A stretch of DNA of 64,000 nucleotides, taken from positions 124,001 to 188,000 of the forward strand of contig NZ_CABVLM010000002.1 of assembly GCF_902498845.1 (NCBI RefSeq), in the 5' to 3' direction. The stretch comes from Pseudoalteromonas rhizosphaerae (GTDB taxonomy: Bacteria; Pseudomonadota; Gammaproteobacteria; Enterobacterales; Alteromonadaceae). The notes beneath the pieces are model-generated. The model was not told the DNA's origin, ran no database searches, and was given only the letters and a program-made list of their open reading frames with translations. How positions within the stretch are numbered: position 1 is the first letter of the stretch; the number at the start of each line of letters is the position of its first letter. The position numbers and the translations under genes were made by a program. Positions 32,877 through 44,295 of this stretch are shown here, one piece after another.

Positions 32877-33087
32877 AAGGCTCTCTAAATAGTGATCACT
32901 CAGTTGAGTTGATGAAATATAAATATGGGTTATCAGGTCTTTTTTCAAGGCTAGTGGTAAAGCAGTGTTGGCTAAATAGCCTGAACTCTGATTAAGCGAT
33001 TTATTATCCGCAGTTTAGGTTAACTACACTTTGCCTTAGCTATCAGCTACTATGGCATTGGGCAGAGCAATCAATCAAAGGTTCAAT

Positions 33088-33408
33088 ATGACGACTCATT
33101 TTCGACTTATTTTTACCACTTGCGCAGATGTAAGTGAGGCACGCTCCATGGCTGAGCAATTAGTTAAGCTTAAATTAGCTGCGTGTGTGAACATTCTTCC
33201 AAATGTGGAATCTGTTTATATGTGGCAAGGAGAGGTTGCTTATGCAACCGAGTGTAAATTATTAATTAAAACAAAGTCAGAAAAAATGAATGAATTGATT
33301 CAAACTATCAAGCAATTACATAGTTATGAAATTCCTGAAATACAGGTTATTGATGTGGCCACTGGCAATTTAGCCTATTTTAATTGGATGGATGAGGTAC
33401 TTAATTAA
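33088..33408 (+). CDS. cutA: Divalent-cation tolerance protein CutA
   Basis: A 106-residue trimeric CutA, linked to copper tolerance. The motif KLAACVNILPNVESVYMW is at about residues 28-45, and YEIPEI near the C-terminus is diagnostic. I chose the ATG at 33088 (MTTHFRLIFTT), where homologous sequence begins. Its TAA shares one A with the dsbD ATG (TAATG), so the two are translationally coupled, as in the E. coli cutA-dsbD order. Confidence 0.94.
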   Translation: MTTHFRLIFTTCADVSEARSMAEQLVKLKLAACVNILPNVESVYMWQGEVAYATECKLLIKTKSEKMNELIQTIKQLHSYEIPEIQVIDVATGNLAYFNWMDEVLN

Positions 33409-35237
33409 TGCGTTGTTTTCTTTTATTGCTTTGTGCGCTGTCGTTAATGCCAGCACAGGCTGCAACTAATAATTTATTAAGTGATTTGCTGCAGCCCGCA
33501 GAGCAAACATTTTTACCTGTTGAGCAGGCATTTTCATTTGATTTTGATCAGCAAGGCAGCACTCTTTTTATTGGTTGGGATATTGCGCCAGGTTATTACC
33601 TATATAAAAAGAAGCTAGAAATTATTGGTAAAGGTGCTGATATTGAAGTGCCTGATCTTGGTAAAGGCGTGATCATTGAAGATGAGTTTTTTGGCAAAAC
33701 AGCAGTGTTTTTTGATTCACTGAGTGTGATCAGCAAGCTAAGTAATATAGCTGAAGATGGCGTAATTAAAGTACGTTATCAAGGCTGTGCTGAAGCAGGG
33801 CTATGTTACCCGCCAGAGATCATCACCATTCCATTGAGTATGATTGCCGGTGAACCCCCTGTAACTGATAATGCAACAGCAGGCAATGCATTAGCTGCGC
33901 TTAGCGCTGAATCAGCGGCTGTTACAGAAGATGTTGTAACGCAAGAAGATGACTTAGAAAAAGAATTAAACTTTACTGAAAAACTGGCCTCGCAAGGTTT
34001 GTTAGCGAACTTAGCGATTTTCTTTTTGGTCGGTATTGGCTTGGCATTTACGCCATGTGTATTTCCGATGTTTCCTATTTTGTCGAGCCTAATTGCAGGA
34101 CAAAAAAATCTTTCCACTAAAAAAGCTTTTGCGCTTTCTTTTGTTTATGTGCAGGGTATGGCCGTTACGTATGCGGCGCTGGGCCTTGTGGTTGCATCAC
34201 TTGGTGGTCAAGTGCAAGGTTATTTGCAGCACCCATATGTATTGATTAGTTTTAGTTTATTATTCGTTTTACTCGCTATGTCGATGTTTGGTTGGTACGA
34301 AATAAAGCTCCCTAGCGGCATGATGAATAAGCTCACACAAGTAAGTAATAATCAAAAAGGCGGCAACTACATTGGCGTGTTTTTAATGGGGGTTTTATCG
34401 GGTTTAATTGCGTCACCTTGTACCACCGCACCGTTATCAGCTGCGCTATTGTTTGTTGCGCAAAGCGGCGATTATTTAGTTGGCGGCTTAACTTTGTATG
34501 TGCTGAGTTTAGGGATGGGTATTCCGCTGCTGTTATTAGGCACCTCCGGCGGTAAATTATTGCCAAAAGCAGGCGGCTGGATGGAACAAGTTAAAACCCT
34601 GTTTGGTTTTATCATGCTGGTAGTGCCATTGATCTTGCTTGAACGTATTGTCGATGCAGACATCATATTACTTATGGCGGGCTTATTAGCATTAGCAACG
34701 GCCTTGTATTTACATCATTGGCAGAGCGCTCAAACACAAGGTAAGTTAAAAACTGCATTGTGGTTTGTTGCAACGTTATTAGTTGTTAGCGGTGTGAGCT
34801 TAACTAAAAACTATATATGGCCAACAGCGCAAGTTGTTAGTGCCGCAAATGGCGAGCAACAAGAACGCGGCTTTAAATTAGTTGCTGACTTAGCTGAGCT
34901 CAAACAAGCAATAAATGATGCAAACAGTGATGGTCGTTTAGTGATGGTCGATTTATATGCAGATTGGTGTACTGCGTGTAAAGAGTTCGAGAAATACACT
35001 TTTCCTGACGCTAAAGTACAAGGTGAATTTGCAAACTTTGAGTTGTTAAAAATTGATTTGACCGAAAGTGATGATAAAACAATTGCTGTAATGGAAGAGT
35101 TTACGGTATTTGGTTTACCCAGTATTTTGTTTTTTGATACACAAGGTGAAGAGCTTGCAGCACAGCGTGTGACGGGCTTTTTAAATGCCAAGGACTTTGC
35201 TGAGCATTTAGCTAAAGTGAGAAATAGCGCTAAATAA
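33408..35237 (+). CDS. dsbD: Thiol:disulfide interchange protein DsbD
   Basis: A 609-residue inner-membrane reductase carrying electrons from cytoplasmic thioredoxin to periplasmic DsbC and DsbG. A signal peptide (about 1-18) is followed by the periplasmic alpha domain with C127 and C133, an eight-helix membrane domain with FTPCVFPMFP and ASPCTTAPLS, and a C-terminal thioredoxin domain with C521-T-A-C524 in YADWCTACKEFE. It overlaps cutA by one base. Confidence 0.96.
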   Translation: MRCFLLLLCALSLMPAQAATNNLLSDLLQPAEQTFLPVEQAFSFDFDQQGSTLFIGWDIAPGYYLYKKKLEIIGKGADIEVPDLGKGVIIEDEFFGKTAVFFDSLSVISKLSNIAEDGVIKVRYQGCAEAGLCYPPEIITIPLSMIAGEPPVTDNATAGNALAALSAESAAVTEDVVTQEDDLEKELNFTEKLASQGLLANLAIFFLVGIGLAFTPCVFPMFPILSSLIAGQKNLSTKKAFALSFVYVQGMAVTYAALGLVVASLGGQVQGYLQHPYVLISFSLLFVLLAMSMFGWYEIKLPSGMMNKLTQVSNNQKGGNYIGVFLMGVLSGLIASPCTTAPLSAALLFVAQSGDYLVGGLTLYVLSLGMGIPLLLLGTSGGKLLPKAGGWMEQVKTLFGFIMLVVPLILLERIVDADIILLMAGLLALATALYLHHWQSAQTQGKLKTALWFVATLLVVSGVSLTKNYIWPTAQVVSAANGEQQERGFKLVADLAELKQAINDANSDGRLVMVDLYADWCTACKEFEKYTFPDAKVQGEFANFELLKIDLTESDDKTIAVMEEFTVFGLPSILFFDTQGEELAAQRVTGFLNAKDFAEHLAKVRNSAK

Positions 35238-35260
35238 ACATTTTTCGCACCGCTATTTTA

Positions 35261-35285
35261 AACGCCACTTTATATGAGTGGCGTT
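35261..35285 (+). terminator. Intrinsic terminator after dsbD
   Basis: A perfect 9-bp stem (35261-35269 with 35277-35285) followed by T-rich sequence, 23 nt after the dsbD stop. Confidence 0.85.
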
Positions 35286-35464
35286 TTTGTTTTTGTGGTG
35301 GCTACTAGTGATTAGACCAGTATTTTGCTGCTATTTACATCGAACTGGCTATAATAGGTGGTTAACGTGAGAAATACTTGCTATTTTAGTTTTTCCCCTC
35401 TACATTTTGCGGGGATTTCTAATCAAAATGGCTTAACTCATTATTTATAGGATTATCGCGTATT

Positions 35465-35917
35465 ATGGCTGCAAAATTTAAACTTTTAGTTATAAATGGC
35501 CCTAACTTAAACATGCTGGGTAAACGTGAACCAGAAAAATACGGTTTACAAACACTGAGTGAGATTATGAGCGAACTAACTGAGTTTGCGCATGGTCTAG
35601 ATGTTGAGCTAACGCATTTTCAAAGTAATAGTGAGCAAGCTTTAATTGAGCACATACATAGTGCATGGCAGGTCATTGATTACATTATTATCAACCCAGC
35701 GGCATTTACGCATACAAGCGTGGCTTTACGTGATGCGTTACTGGCTGTTGATATCCCGTTTTTTGAAGTGCACTTAACTAATGTGCACACGCGGGAAGCG
35801 TTTCGTCATCATTCATATTTTTCTGATGTGGCGCAGGGCGTGATATGTGGATTAGGCGCAATGGGTTATCGCGCAGCACTTGAAGCTGCGGTCAATCGGT
35901 TGCAAAACTCGAATTAA
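35465..35917 (+). CDS. aroQ: 3-dehydroquinate dehydratase, type II
   Basis: A 150-residue dodecameric type II dehydroquinase converting 3-dehydroquinate to 3-dehydroshikimate in the shikimate pathway. The N-terminal [17 protein letters not shown] carries the catalytic loop arginine and tyrosine; the catalytic His region is [17 protein letters not shown]. It lies 33 nt before accB, the usual aroQ-accB-accC arrangement. Confidence 0.96.
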   Translation: MAAKFKLLVINGPNLNMLGKREPEKYGLQTLSEIMSELTEFAHGLDVELTHFQSNSEQALIEHIHSAWQVIDYIIINPAAFTHTSVALRDALLAVDIPFFEVHLTNVHTREAFRHHSYFSDVAQGVICGLGAMGYRAALEAAVNRLQNSN

Positions 35918-35950
35918 TTTTAAACTAACAAACTAACAGGCGGGTCGTTC

Positions 35951-36412
35951 ATGGATATTCGCAAGATCAAAAAACTAATTGAACTAGTAGAAGAATCAGG
36001 TATTGCTGAATTAGAAATCACCGAAGGTGAAGAATCAGTACGTATCAATCGTAATAATATGAGTGCAGGTCCTGCTTACGCTCCACATTATGCACCACAG
36101 TACGCTCCAGCACCGGCTCCAGCCCCTACAGCTGCACCTGCTGCAAACGTAGAAGCGGCAGCACCTGCCGGTCCTACTGGCCATCAAGTATTATCGCCAA
36201 TGGTAGGTTCTTTCTATACAGCAGCTTCTCCTGAAGCGCCTTCATATGTAGAAGTGGGTTCACAAGTTAAAGTAGGTGATACGCTTTGCATCATCGAAGC
36301 GATGAAAATGATGAACCAAATTGAGTCAGATAAAGCGGGCACAGTGAAAGCGATTTTAGTTGAAAATGGCGAGCCAGTAGAATTTGATCAACCTTTATTC
36401 ATCATTGAATAA
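35951..36412 (+). CDS. accB: Biotin carboxyl carrier protein of acetyl-CoA carboxylase
   Basis: A 153-residue BCCP. An N-terminal helical region is followed by an Ala/Pro-rich linker (about 40-75) and the C-terminal biotinyl domain; biotin is attached at K119 in EAMKMMNQI. It carries carboxylbiotin between AccC and the AccA/AccD transferase in the first step of fatty acid synthesis. It is 26 nt before accC in the same operon. Confidence 0.97.
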   Translation: MDIRKIKKLIELVEESGIAELEITEGEESVRINRNNMSAGPAYAPHYAPQYAPAPAPAPTAAPAANVEAAAPAGPTGHQVLSPMVGSFYTAASPEAPSYVEVGSQVKVGDTLCIIEAMKMMNQIESDKAGTVKAILVENGEPVEFDQPLFIIE

Positions 36413-36438
36413 TAGCGCAACCTAAAAGGCCAACTCTA

Positions 36439-37779
36439 ATGTTAGATAAAGTAGTCATTGCAAACCGAGGTGAAATTGCACTTCGTATATTGCGCGCCTG
36501 CAAAGAGCTTGGGATCAAAACGGTTGCTGTGCATTCAACGGCGGATCGCGATCTTAAGCATGTATTGCTTGCAGATGAAACAATATGTATTGGTAGACCT
36601 TCTGCCACTGAAAGTTACTTAGACATTCCGCGCATTATTGCGGCAGCTGAAGTAACCGATGCAGTTGCTATCCACCCGGGTTATGGTTTCCTTGCAGAAA
36701 ACGCTGATTTTGCTGATCAAGTTGAACAAAGTGGTTTTGTGTTTATTGGTCCGCGCGGCGACACGATTCGTCTAATGGGCGATAAAGTATCTGCAATCGA
36801 AGCAATGCGTAAAGCTGGCGTACCATGTGTACCAGGTTCAGATGGTCCGGTATCGGATGATAAAGACCGCAACATGCAAATCGCTAAACGTATCGGTTAC
36901 CCAGTGATCATCAAAGCCGCTGGTGGCGGTGGTGGTCGTGGTATGCGGGTTGTTCGCAGTGAAGCTGAGTTAATTGACTCAATCGCTTTAACGCAACAAG
37001 AAGCAAAACAGTTCTTTGGTAATAGCATGGTTTACATGGAAAAATTCCTTGAAAACCCACGTCATATCGAAGTTCAAGTATTGGCTGACGGGCAAGGTAA
37101 TGCTGTTCACTTAGGTGAACGTGATTGTTCTATGCAACGTCGTCATCAAAAAGTAGTCGAAGAAGCGCCAGCACCAGGTATTACTGCTGAAGTGCGTAAG
37201 TTTATCGGTGAGCGTTGTACGCGTGCATGTATCGAAATCGGTTATCGTGGTGCGGGTACATTTGAGTTCTTATACGAAAATGGTGAGTTCTATTTCATTG
37301 AAATGAACACTCGTATTCAGGTTGAGCATCCAGTGACAGAAATGGTTACCGGTGTTGATTTGATCAAAGAGCAGTTAAAAATTGCAGCGGGCCAACCACT
37401 ATCATTCACGCAAGACGATGTCGTTATCCGTGGTCATGCAATTGAGTGTCGTATTAATGCTGAAGACCCTGAAACGTTTATCCCGTCACCGGGTAAAATT
37501 ACGCGTTTCCACCCAGCAGGTGGTTTAGGTATTCGTTGGGACAGCCATATTTATGCTGACTACACAGTGCCACCACACTATGATTCAATGATTGGTAAAT
37601 TAATTACTTACGGTGAAAACCGTAATGTAGCAATTGCCCGTGCACGTAACGCATTGAATGAGCTTGTGATTGACGGTATTAAAACGAATACGCCATTACA
37701 TAAGCGCATCTTAGCGGATGAAAACTTCCAAAATGGTGGCACTAACATCCACTATCTTGAGAAAAAATTAGGTCTATAA
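36439..37779 (+). CDS. accC: Biotin carboxylase
   Basis: A 446-residue ATP-grasp enzyme that carboxylates the biotin on AccB using bicarbonate and ATP. The glycine-rich loop [13 protein letters not shown] is at about residues 158-170, and [18 protein letters not shown] and the [14 protein letters not shown] catalytic segment are intact. Length matches E. coli AccC (449). A strong terminator follows directly, ending the aroQ-accB-accC unit. Confidence 0.98.
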   Translation: MLDKVVIANRGEIALRILRACKELGIKTVAVHSTADRDLKHVLLADETICIGRPSATESYLDIPRIIAAAEVTDAVAIHPGYGFLAENADFADQVEQSGFVFIGPRGDTIRLMGDKVSAIEAMRKAGVPCVPGSDGPVSDDKDRNMQIAKRIGYPVIIKAAGGGGGRGMRVVRSEAELIDSIALTQQEAKQFFGNSMVYMEKFLENPRHIEVQVLADGQGNAVHLGERDCSMQRRHQKVVEEAPAPGITAEVRKFIGERCTRACIEIGYRGAGTFEFLYENGEFYFIEMNTRIQVEHPVTEMVTGVDLIKEQLKIAAGQPLSFTQDDVVIRGHAIECRINAEDPETFIPSPGKITRFHPAGGLGIRWDSHIYADYTVPPHYDSMIGKLITYGENRNVAIARARNALNELVIDGIKTNTPLHKRILADENFQNGGTNIHYLEKKLGL

Positions 37780-37790
37780 TCCTAATTACA

Positions 37791-37820
37791 AAAAAAACCG
37801 GCAACTTTGCCGGTTTTTTT
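37791..37820 (+). terminator. Intrinsic terminator after accC
   Basis: A 14-bp symmetrical stem (37791-37804 with 37807-37820), A-run then CCGG core then T-run, 11 nt after the accC stop. Confidence 0.92.
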
Positions 37821-37907
37821 GTGTCTATAAGTGTCGATTCTCGCCTTAGCAAAATAATCTGGTATGATTAACAAGTTATCGTTTTTAATACTATCCATGA
37901 GGTTAGA

Positions 37908-38381
37908 ATGACGCACTGTGTTGGTTTTCAACTCGCTGATGAAGCTGCAACGGTTAAAATGGGCAATCAACTTGCTATGCTAATGGAGCAAGGGGCAGTT
38001 ATTTACTTACACGGTGATTTGGGAGCAGGCAAAACCACCTTAACACGTGGTGTGATCCAAGGCTTTGGTCATCAAGGCAAAGTTAAGAGTCCAACTTATA
38101 CGCTGGTGGAGCCTTATGAGTTGGCAACGGCCAATGTTTATCATTTTGATTTATATCGTTTAGGCGACCCAGAAGAATTAGAATACATGGGTATTCGAGA
38201 TTATTTTTCGCCAACAGCTATTTGTGTGGTGGAATGGCCTGAAAAAGGCGGCGAGTTTATCCCAACACCAGACTTAGATATTACTTTACGTTATGTCGGC
38301 GATGCACGAGCAATTGAGATCCAAAGTATTAGCCCGCGTGGTCACCGTATCGTGGATAAACTCAAAAACCATAGTGAATAA
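37908..38381 (+). CDS. tsaE: tRNA threonylcarbamoyladenosine ATPase TsaE
   Basis: A 157-residue P-loop ATPase needed with TsaB, TsaC and TsaD for t6A modification at tRNA position 37. Walker A GDLGAGKTTLTRG is at about residues 38-50; KSPTYTLVEPY and the HFDLYRL motif follow. It opens the tsaE-amiB-mutL-miaA-hfq-hflX-hflK-hflC series; nnr, its usual upstream partner, is not here. Confidence 0.95.
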   Translation: MTHCVGFQLADEAATVKMGNQLAMLMEQGAVIYLHGDLGAGKTTLTRGVIQGFGHQGKVKSPTYTLVEPYELATANVYHFDLYRLGDPEELEYMGIRDYFSPTAICVVEWPEKGGEFIPTPDLDITLRYVGDARAIEIQSISPRGHRIVDKLKNHSE

Positions 38382-38410
38382 CAACAAATAACAAGGGTGT
38401 GAAGATACCG

Positions 38411-39754
38411 ATGAGTCGAGTTGTCATAAAGTGGATGGGTGCTTTTTTGCTGTTAGCAATCAGTGCTAATCTCTATGCACAAAATACTATCAATAGTGTA
38501 CGGGTGTGGCCATCGCCAGATAGTACGCGGGTAGTATTCGACTTAACGGATAAGCCCGACTTCAGTTATTTTATGCTAAAAAATCCACTGCGCTTAGTGG
38601 TCGATTTAGAAAATACAGATAAAATAAAAGACCTACCAACTATTCCCAGTAAGCATCAAATCGTCAGTAAACTACGTTACTCGAAAGCGAAAAGCAGCCA
38701 GGGGGTACGATTTGTTTTTGAGCTTACAGGGGCCGTTAAACCGGTGATTTTTGCATTGGCGCCAACGGGACCTTATAAAAATCGTTTAGTGGTCGACTTA
38801 TATGACAAAAATCAAGCAGAGCCAGTAGCTGCAACGAGTAATACTGCGGTTAAAAAGCGTGAGCTTAATCAACAACGCGATATTATTATTGCTATTGATG
38901 CAGGCCATGGCGGCGAAGACCCTGGGTCAATTGGTCCTTCTGGTACTTATGAAAAAGATATCACACTACAAATCGCCAAACGCTTAGAGCGGATGATTGA
39001 TGCCGAGCGCGGGATGATTTCGCGAATGGTGCGAAGTGGAGATTACTTTGTCAAACTTAATACCCGCACTAGCCGTGCAAGGCAGAAAAAGGCTGACTTT
39101 TTAGTTTCAATTCATGCGGATGCATTTACTAGCCCGCAACCAAATGGCGCCTCTGTTTGGGTGTTATCACTTCGTCGTGCTAATTCAGAAATTGGTAAAT
39201 GGATAGAAGATAAAGAAAAACATTCAGAGTTACTCGGTGGTGCTGCTGGAGTGATTAAAGACACGGCCAGTGAAAAGTACTTGGCGCAGGCGCTGTTGGA
39301 TATGTCGATGGATCATTCGATGAAAACCGGTTTCAGCGTTGCGGAAGGCATGGTTCAAGAGCTTAAAAAGGTCGCTAAGTTACATAAAAAAGAGCCGCAA
39401 GCGGCTAGCCTAGCGGTATTAAAGTCACCAGATATTCCATCTATTTTGGTCGAAACTGGGTTTATTTCAAACCCACGCGAAGAAAAACTATTAAAAAGTG
39501 CTAATCACCAAGAGCGCTTAGCGAAAGCAATATTTACTTCTATCAAAAGTTATTATCTGAAAAATCCTCCGGATGATTCGCTGTTTGCGTCGTTAAAATC
39601 GCAATATCCCACTAAACATAAAGTTCGTCCTGGTGAGTCGTTAAGTTTGTTAGCTAGTCGCTATGGGGTATCGGTGGGTAAGCTTAAGCAAGTCAATCAA
39701 TTAAAATCTAATACCTTGTTTATTGGTCAAGAGTTAGACATTCCGCAAAGTTAA
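38411..39754 (+). CDS. amiB: N-acetylmuramoyl-L-alanine amidase AmiB
   Basis: A periplasmic zinc amidase of about 447 residues that splits septal peptidoglycan for daughter-cell separation, activated by EnvC-type factors. It has a signal peptide (about 1-23), an AMIN localisation domain (about 25-125), an amidase_3 domain (about 155-380) with [19 protein letters not shown] and VETGFISN, and a C-terminal LysM peptidoglycan-binding domain. The ATG at 38411 gives a clean signal peptide; GTG at 38399 would add four residues and cannot be excluded. Confidence 0.93.
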   Translation: MSRVVIKWMGAFLLLAISANLYAQNTINSVRVWPSPDSTRVVFDLTDKPDFSYFMLKNPLRLVVDLENTDKIKDLPTIPSKHQIVSKLRYSKAKSSQGVRFVFELTGAVKPVIFALAPTGPYKNRLVVDLYDKNQAEPVAATSNTAVKKRELNQQRDIIIAIDAGHGGEDPGSIGPSGTYEKDITLQIAKRLERMIDAERGMISRMVRSGDYFVKLNTRTSRARQKKADFLVSIHADAFTSPQPNGASVWVLSLRRANSEIGKWIEDKEKHSELLGGAAGVIKDTASEKYLAQALLDMSMDHSMKTGFSVAEGMVQELKKVAKLHKKEPQAASLAVLKSPDIPSILVETGFISNPREEKLLKSANHQERLAKAIFTSIKSYYLKNPPDDSLFASLKSQYPTKHKVRPGESLSLLASRYGVSVGKLKQVNQLKSNTLFIGQELDIPQS

Positions 39755-39770
39755 AATCGTTAGGATCAGT

Positions 39771-41618
39771 ATGAGCATTGAAATATTACCCGCGCGATTA
39801 GCTAACCAAATTGCTGCGGGCGAAGTGGTTGAGAGACCCGCATCTGTGGTCAAAGAACTCGTTGAAAATAGCCTAGATGCAGGCGCAACACGTATTCAAA
39901 TTGATATTGAGCGCGGCGGTCATAAGCTTATTCGCATTCGTGATAACGGTTCAGGCATTGATAAAGACGAGCTCACGTTGGCGCTTTCTCGCCATGCTAC
40001 TAGTAAATTAAAGTCCCTTGATGATTTAGAAAATATTTGTTCTTTGGGCTTTCGCGGCGAAGCATTGGCGTCCATTAGTTCGGTATCGCGTTTGACGCTT
40101 AGCTCAAAAACCAAACAGCAAGAGGCGGCTTGGCAAGCATTTGCGCAGGGGCGAGATATGGCAGTGCAGATTAAACCCACAGCTCACCCTGACGGCACAA
40201 CCATTGAAGTTAAAGACTTATTTTTTAATACGCCCGCTAGACGTAAATTTTTACGCACCGAAAAAACCGAATTCACTCACATTGATGAGTTGATAAAGCG
40301 TATTGCCCTGAGCCGTTTTGATGTGTCAATTACCCTCACCCATAACGATAAAGTAGTGCGTCAATATCGTGCTAAAACCGACCCTGCACAGGCTATTGCT
40401 CGGGTTGCTCAGGTTGCAGGTAAAGCCTTTGCTGAGCAGGGGTTATATATTGAGTCAGGCGATACAGGCTTGCAGCTACATGGTTGGGTGCTACCGGTCG
40501 GATCGAGTAATACTACGCAATATACCTATGTAAATAATCGTATGATGCGCGATAAGCTTATTTCTCATGCCATTCGCCAAGCGTTCGAAGAAGTCGCAGG
40601 CCAAGAAGAGCTACCGGGCTTTGTTATTTATATCGACATTGATCCGCGTCAAGTGGATGTAAACGTGCATCCTGCGAAACACGAAGTGCGTTTTCATCAA
40701 GGTCGCTTAGTGCATGACTTTATTTTGCAGGCAATTAAACAAGTCGTGGTGCCGCTTCAAGATGAGTTTGCTGGTGTTACTAAGCATGTTGATTCGCAAC
40801 ACAGCGATGCTAAAGCAGCGCATACAGCAACACCCGCTCACTCCAGCAATACAGCAGGCAGTTTGTTTGATTATCCTAAGTCGCACTTACAACCAGCGGA
40901 GCAAGCTCGCTACGGTGCTAATCCAGCACCTAGTGGTGGTGGATATGCAGGTTCAAGCGAGCGAAGCAAGCAAGCGAGCCGGACAAATCATCAAGATGTG
41001 AGTGCGTTTTATCAAGGGGTCAATGAGCAACACGCCAGCCATTTTGATCAACCTATTGGCGTTACTCAAGAAGTAGCACCATTGTTACAGACGCAAAGTG
41101 CGCAGCCGTTGCTGGTACAAAGTGATGGCGGTTGTGTATTTAGCCTGCAACAGCAATTATATTGCTCACACTTTAAATATTTATTAGTCAATGATTGGCT
41201 TGAGCTTATTGCTGAGCAAGGCAGCTTAGAAGGAAAAGCCTTACTATTGCCTGTGCGAGTTAATATCAGTAAAGAAGACAGCCAAAGCTTAACACAGCAA
41301 CAATCATGGTTTACCTTGCTGGGCTTTGAGTTATTGATTGAAAAGCAATTTGTGATGGTTAAAAAGTTGCCACAGAGTTTGTATCTGCTTGATGTGAGCC
41401 AAGCCGTAGATGCGCTATTAAAAGCCACTAAGGCTGAGCTTAATAGTGTGGAGCAATGGCTAAACTGGCAGCTTAGCCAAGTGCCCGAGCGCTTTTTTGC
41501 CAGCCAAGCTTTTGCCTTGGCGGTTACGCGAATGCAAAATAATCCGCAAACAATCCAGCGTTTATCTGCAAAAGCAGTTAAAATAGATTTAAGTTATTTT
41601 TTAGCACAGTTAGATTAA
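39771..41618 (+). CDS. mutL: DNA mismatch repair protein MutL
   Basis: A 615-residue GHKL ATPase coupling MutS mismatch recognition to downstream repair. N-terminal ATPase motifs are intact: [26 protein letters not shown] and [20 protein letters not shown] Gln/Ser-rich linker (about 340-430) precedes the C-terminal dimerisation domain. The DQHAxxE endonuclease motif was not seen, consistent with an E. coli-type MutL. Confidence 0.97.
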   Translation: MSIEILPARLANQIAAGEVVERPASVVKELVENSLDAGATRIQIDIERGGHKLIRIRDNGSGIDKDELTLALSRHATSKLKSLDDLENICSLGFRGEALASISSVSRLTLSSKTKQQEAAWQAFAQGRDMAVQIKPTAHPDGTTIEVKDLFFNTPARRKFLRTEKTEFTHIDELIKRIALSRFDVSITLTHNDKVVRQYRAKTDPAQAIARVAQVAGKAFAEQGLYIESGDTGLQLHGWVLPVGSSNTTQYTYVNNRMMRDKLISHAIRQAFEEVAGQEELPGFVIYIDIDPRQVDVNVHPAKHEVRFHQGRLVHDFILQAIKQVVVPLQDEFAGVTKHVDSQHSDAKAAHTATPAHSSNTAGSLFDYPKSHLQPAEQARYGANPAPSGGGYAGSSERSKQASRTNHQDVSAFYQGVNEQHASHFDQPIGVTQEVAPLLQTQSAQPLLVQSDGGCVFSLQQQLYCSHFKYLLVNDWLELIAEQGSLEGKALLLPVRVNISKEDSQSLTQQQSWFTLLGFELLIEKQFVMVKKLPQSLYLLDVSQAVDALLKATKAELNSVEQWLNWQLSQVPERFFASQAFALAVTRMQNNPQTIQRLSAKAVKIDLSYFLAQLD

Positions 41619-41628
41619 GGTTATCGAG

Positions 41629-42546
41629 TTGAGTAATTTACCGGTCATTTTTTTAATGGGCCCAACCGCTGCAGGCAAAACTGCATTAGCAATCGCCTTA
41701 TGCCAACATTTAAAAACTGAAATAATCAGCGTCGATTCAGCCTTAGTGTATAAAGATATGAACATAGGTACGGCAAAACCAGATCAACATGAGTTAGCGC
41801 TTGCGCCACACCATTTAATTGATCTAATCGACCCTAGCGAAAGTTACTCAGTAGCTGATTTTCGTCGTGATGCAATTGAAAAGATTGACCAATTTCACCA
41901 ACAAGGTAAAGTGCCTGTATTAGTTGGTGGTACAATGATGTACTTTAAAGCGTTAATTGATGGATTATCGCCATTACCTGAAGCATGCCCGGTAGTACGA
42001 GCAGAGCTTGAGCAACAAGCCAAGCAACATGGCTGGCCGGCACTTTATAAAGAGCTTGAGATAATTGATCCGCAAGCGGCACAAAAAATGAGCGAGAATG
42101 ACTCGCAACGTATTAACCGCGCCCTTGAAGTTTACCGATTAACGGGTAAAACAATGACTGAATTACAAAAAAGTAAGCAGCCGAGTTTACCGTATACTTT
42201 TCATCAATTTGCTATCGCGCCTGATGATCGCGCCGATTTACACCAGCGAATTGAACAAAGGTTTAAAATAATGCTTGAGCAGGGGTTTGAAAATGAAGTT
42301 TCATCCCTATATCAACGTAAGGATTTACACCCTAACTTACCTTCCATTCGTTGCGTGGGTTATAGACAAATGTGGGATTACATTGCTGGCGAGATTGATT
42401 ACGATGAAATGGTCTTTCGCGGTATTGCAGCAACACGACAGCTTGCTAAGCGTCAATTGACGTGGCTAAGAGGTTGGCCCGATGTAACGTGGTTAACAAC
42501 GGGTGATGAAGAAAACTTGCAACGTGTTGTAAGTTCGCTAAGCTAG
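41629..42546 (+). CDS. miaA: tRNA dimethylallyltransferase
   Basis: A 305-residue enzyme that transfers dimethylallyl to A37 of tRNAs reading UNN codons, the first step to ms2i6A. P-loop [12 protein letters not shown] is at about residues 9-20, with the [16 protein letters not shown] and RAEL motifs. The start codon is TTG at 41629, with AAGG 7-8 nt upstream that overlaps the mutL stop region; no upstream ATG fits. Confidence 0.95.
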   Translation: MSNLPVIFLMGPTAAGKTALAIALCQHLKTEIISVDSALVYKDMNIGTAKPDQHELALAPHHLIDLIDPSESYSVADFRRDAIEKIDQFHQQGKVPVLVGGTMMYFKALIDGLSPLPEACPVVRAELEQQAKQHGWPALYKELEIIDPQAAQKMSENDSQRINRALEVYRLTGKTMTELQKSKQPSLPYTFHQFAIAPDDRADLHQRIEQRFKIMLEQGFENEVSSLYQRKDLHPNLPSIRCVGYRQMWDYIAGEIDYDEMVFRGIAATRQLAKRQLTWLRGWPDVTWLTTGDEENLQRVVSSLS

Positions 42547-42625
42547 TAGTAGTTGAAATTTTTTAGCTTTGTTAAATGAGTTCAGCCACTTAATTATAAT
42601 AACACCTAGAACGAAGGAAAATAAC

Positions 42626-42889
42626 ATGGCAAAAGGCCAATCGTTACAAGACCCATTTTTGAATGCGCTACGTCGTGAGCGTATTCCAGTATCAATCTTT
42701 TTGGTTAATGGCATCAAACTACAAGGTAAGATCCAGTCATTTGATCAATTTGTTATTTTACTAGAAAACACCGTGAATCAAATGGTGTATAAACATGCGA
42801 TTTCTACCGTAGTTCCTGCTCGTGCTGTTAACTTCCAAGGTATTCAAGGAAGCGAAGACGGTGAAGAGCCTGAAGCTGGAAATTTTTAA
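42626..42889 (+). CDS. hfq: RNA chaperone Hfq
   Basis: An 87-residue Sm-like hexameric RNA chaperone that pairs small RNAs with mRNAs. The Sm1 segment ([20 protein letters not shown]) and Sm2 motif [12 protein letters not shown] are nearly invariant. The C-terminal tail is short and acidic compared with E. coli Hfq (102 residues). I chose the ATG at 42626, which has GAAGGA about 9 nt upstream. Confidence 0.98.
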   Translation: MAKGQSLQDPFLNALRRERIPVSIFLVNGIKLQGKIQSFDQFVILLENTVNQMVYKHAISTVVPARAVNFQGIQGSEDGEEPEAGNF

Positions 42890-42892
42890 ATT

Positions 42893-42913
42893 AGGAGCAT
42901 AATGTTTGTTTGA
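42893..42913 (+). promoter_or_regulatory. hflX translation start with competing out-of-frame ATG
   Basis: AGGAG (42893-42897) is placed ideally for an ATG at 42902, but that ATG opens only three codons before TGA (42911-42913). The real hflX frame begins at TTG 42906, 4 nt further on. The decoy could lower or couple initiation. Confidence 0.5.
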
Positions 42914-44189
42914 CCGTTATGAAGCCGGCGAACAGGCAGTCTTAGTTCATATCGACTTTCCAAAAGAAGGGGATCGTGAAGATCTTCATGAATTGGAAAT
43001 GTTGGTATCTTCTGCTGGTGTTAGCAGTTTGGCGGTTGTGCAAGGCAGCCGTCAAGCACCACATCCGAAACTATTCGTCGGTACCGGAAAGGCTGAAGAA
43101 ATCGCTGAGATTGTCAAAATCCACAACGCAGATGTCGTCATTTTTAATCATCAACTCAGACCGTCACAGGAACGCAATTTAGAACGCGTTTGCCAATGTC
43201 GTGTGCTTGATAGAACGACGCTTATTCTTGATATTTTTGCGCAACGTGCACGTACCCATGAAGGTAAGTTGCAGGTTGAGCTAGCACAATTGCGTCATAT
43301 GTCGACGCGTTTGATCCGAGGCTGGACGCATCTTGAACGCCAAAAAGGCGGGATCGGTTTGCGCGGGCCTGGTGAAACTCAGCTAGAAACAGATCGACGT
43401 TTATTGCGAGTTCGTATTCAAAGTATTCGCGCGCGTTTAGAGAAAGTGGCAGTGCAGCGTGAGCAAGGTAGACGTGCTCGTAACCGCAATGAAATTCCTA
43501 CGGTGTCGTTGGTAGGGTATACCAATGCGGGTAAGTCGACGTTATTTAATCGCATTACTAACTCTAATGTGTATGCTGCTGATCAACTGTTCGCGACGCT
43601 TGATCCAACCTTACGCAAACTCGAAATAGAAGATGTTGGTTCGATAATTTTAGCCGATACCGTTGGCTTTATTCGTCATTTACCCCATGACCTAGTTGCC
43701 GCATTTAAAGCGACGCTAACCGAAACTCGTGAAGCTGATTTACAACTTCATGTGGTCGATGTTGCGGATCATCGTCGTAAAGAGAATATTGAACAGGTAC
43801 AATCGGTTCTTAAAGAAATAGAAGCTGATGAAGTGCCGCAATTGTTGGTTTACAACAAAATTGATGCGCTTGAAGATATTGAACCACGTATTGACCGTGA
43901 CGATGAAGGCATGCCTATTAGAGTATGGTTGTCGGCACACAGTGGCGCAGGGTGTGAACTATTGTCTGAAGCTATCAGCGAGCTGTTAGCAAAGAAAATG
44001 TTTGTTCATACGCTTAAATTAGCTCCGCAATATGGTCGTTTACGTGCTGCGTTGTTCAATTTAAATGCCGTGCATCAAGAAGACTTTGATGAACAGGGTC
44101 ATTGGTTACTTGCTACTCGACTGCCTATGGTAGAATGGAATCGTTTAAGAAAAGAGTTTGGTCCTGAAATCGACGCTTTTATTTCGTAA
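42906..44189 (+). CDS. hflX: Ribosome-associated GTPase HflX
   Basis: A 427-residue GTPase that splits or rescues stalled ribosomes under stress. An N-terminal HflX domain (about 1-195, with GKLQVELAQLRH and GIGLRGPGETQLE) precedes the G domain: G1 GYTNAGKST, G3 DTVGFI, G4 NKID. The TTG start gives MFDRYEAGEQAVLVHI, matching E. coli HflX from residue 1. Confidence 0.96.
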   Translation: MFDRYEAGEQAVLVHIDFPKEGDREDLHELEMLVSSAGVSSLAVVQGSRQAPHPKLFVGTGKAEEIAEIVKIHNADVVIFNHQLRPSQERNLERVCQCRVLDRTTLILDIFAQRARTHEGKLQVELAQLRHMSTRLIRGWTHLERQKGGIGLRGPGETQLETDRRLLRVRIQSIRARLEKVAVQREQGRRARNRNEIPTVSLVGYTNAGKSTLFNRITNSNVYAADQLFATLDPTLRKLEIEDVGSIILADTVGFIRHLPHDLVAAFKATLTETREADLQLHVVDVADHRRKENIEQVQSVLKEIEADEVPQLLVYNKIDALEDIEPRIDRDDEGMPIRVWLSAHSGAGCELLSEAISELLAKKMFVHTLKLAPQYGRLRAALFNLNAVHQEDFDEQGHWLLATRLPMVEWNRLRKEFGPEIDAFIS

Positions 44190-44295
44190 TTCGAAAAAAC
44201 TACTGCACAATGTCATTTTTAGTATGAGAACTGCGGTATTTTTGTTAGATTTAACGTAATTACCTAAATTATTTAGATAACAATGGAGTATAGCT

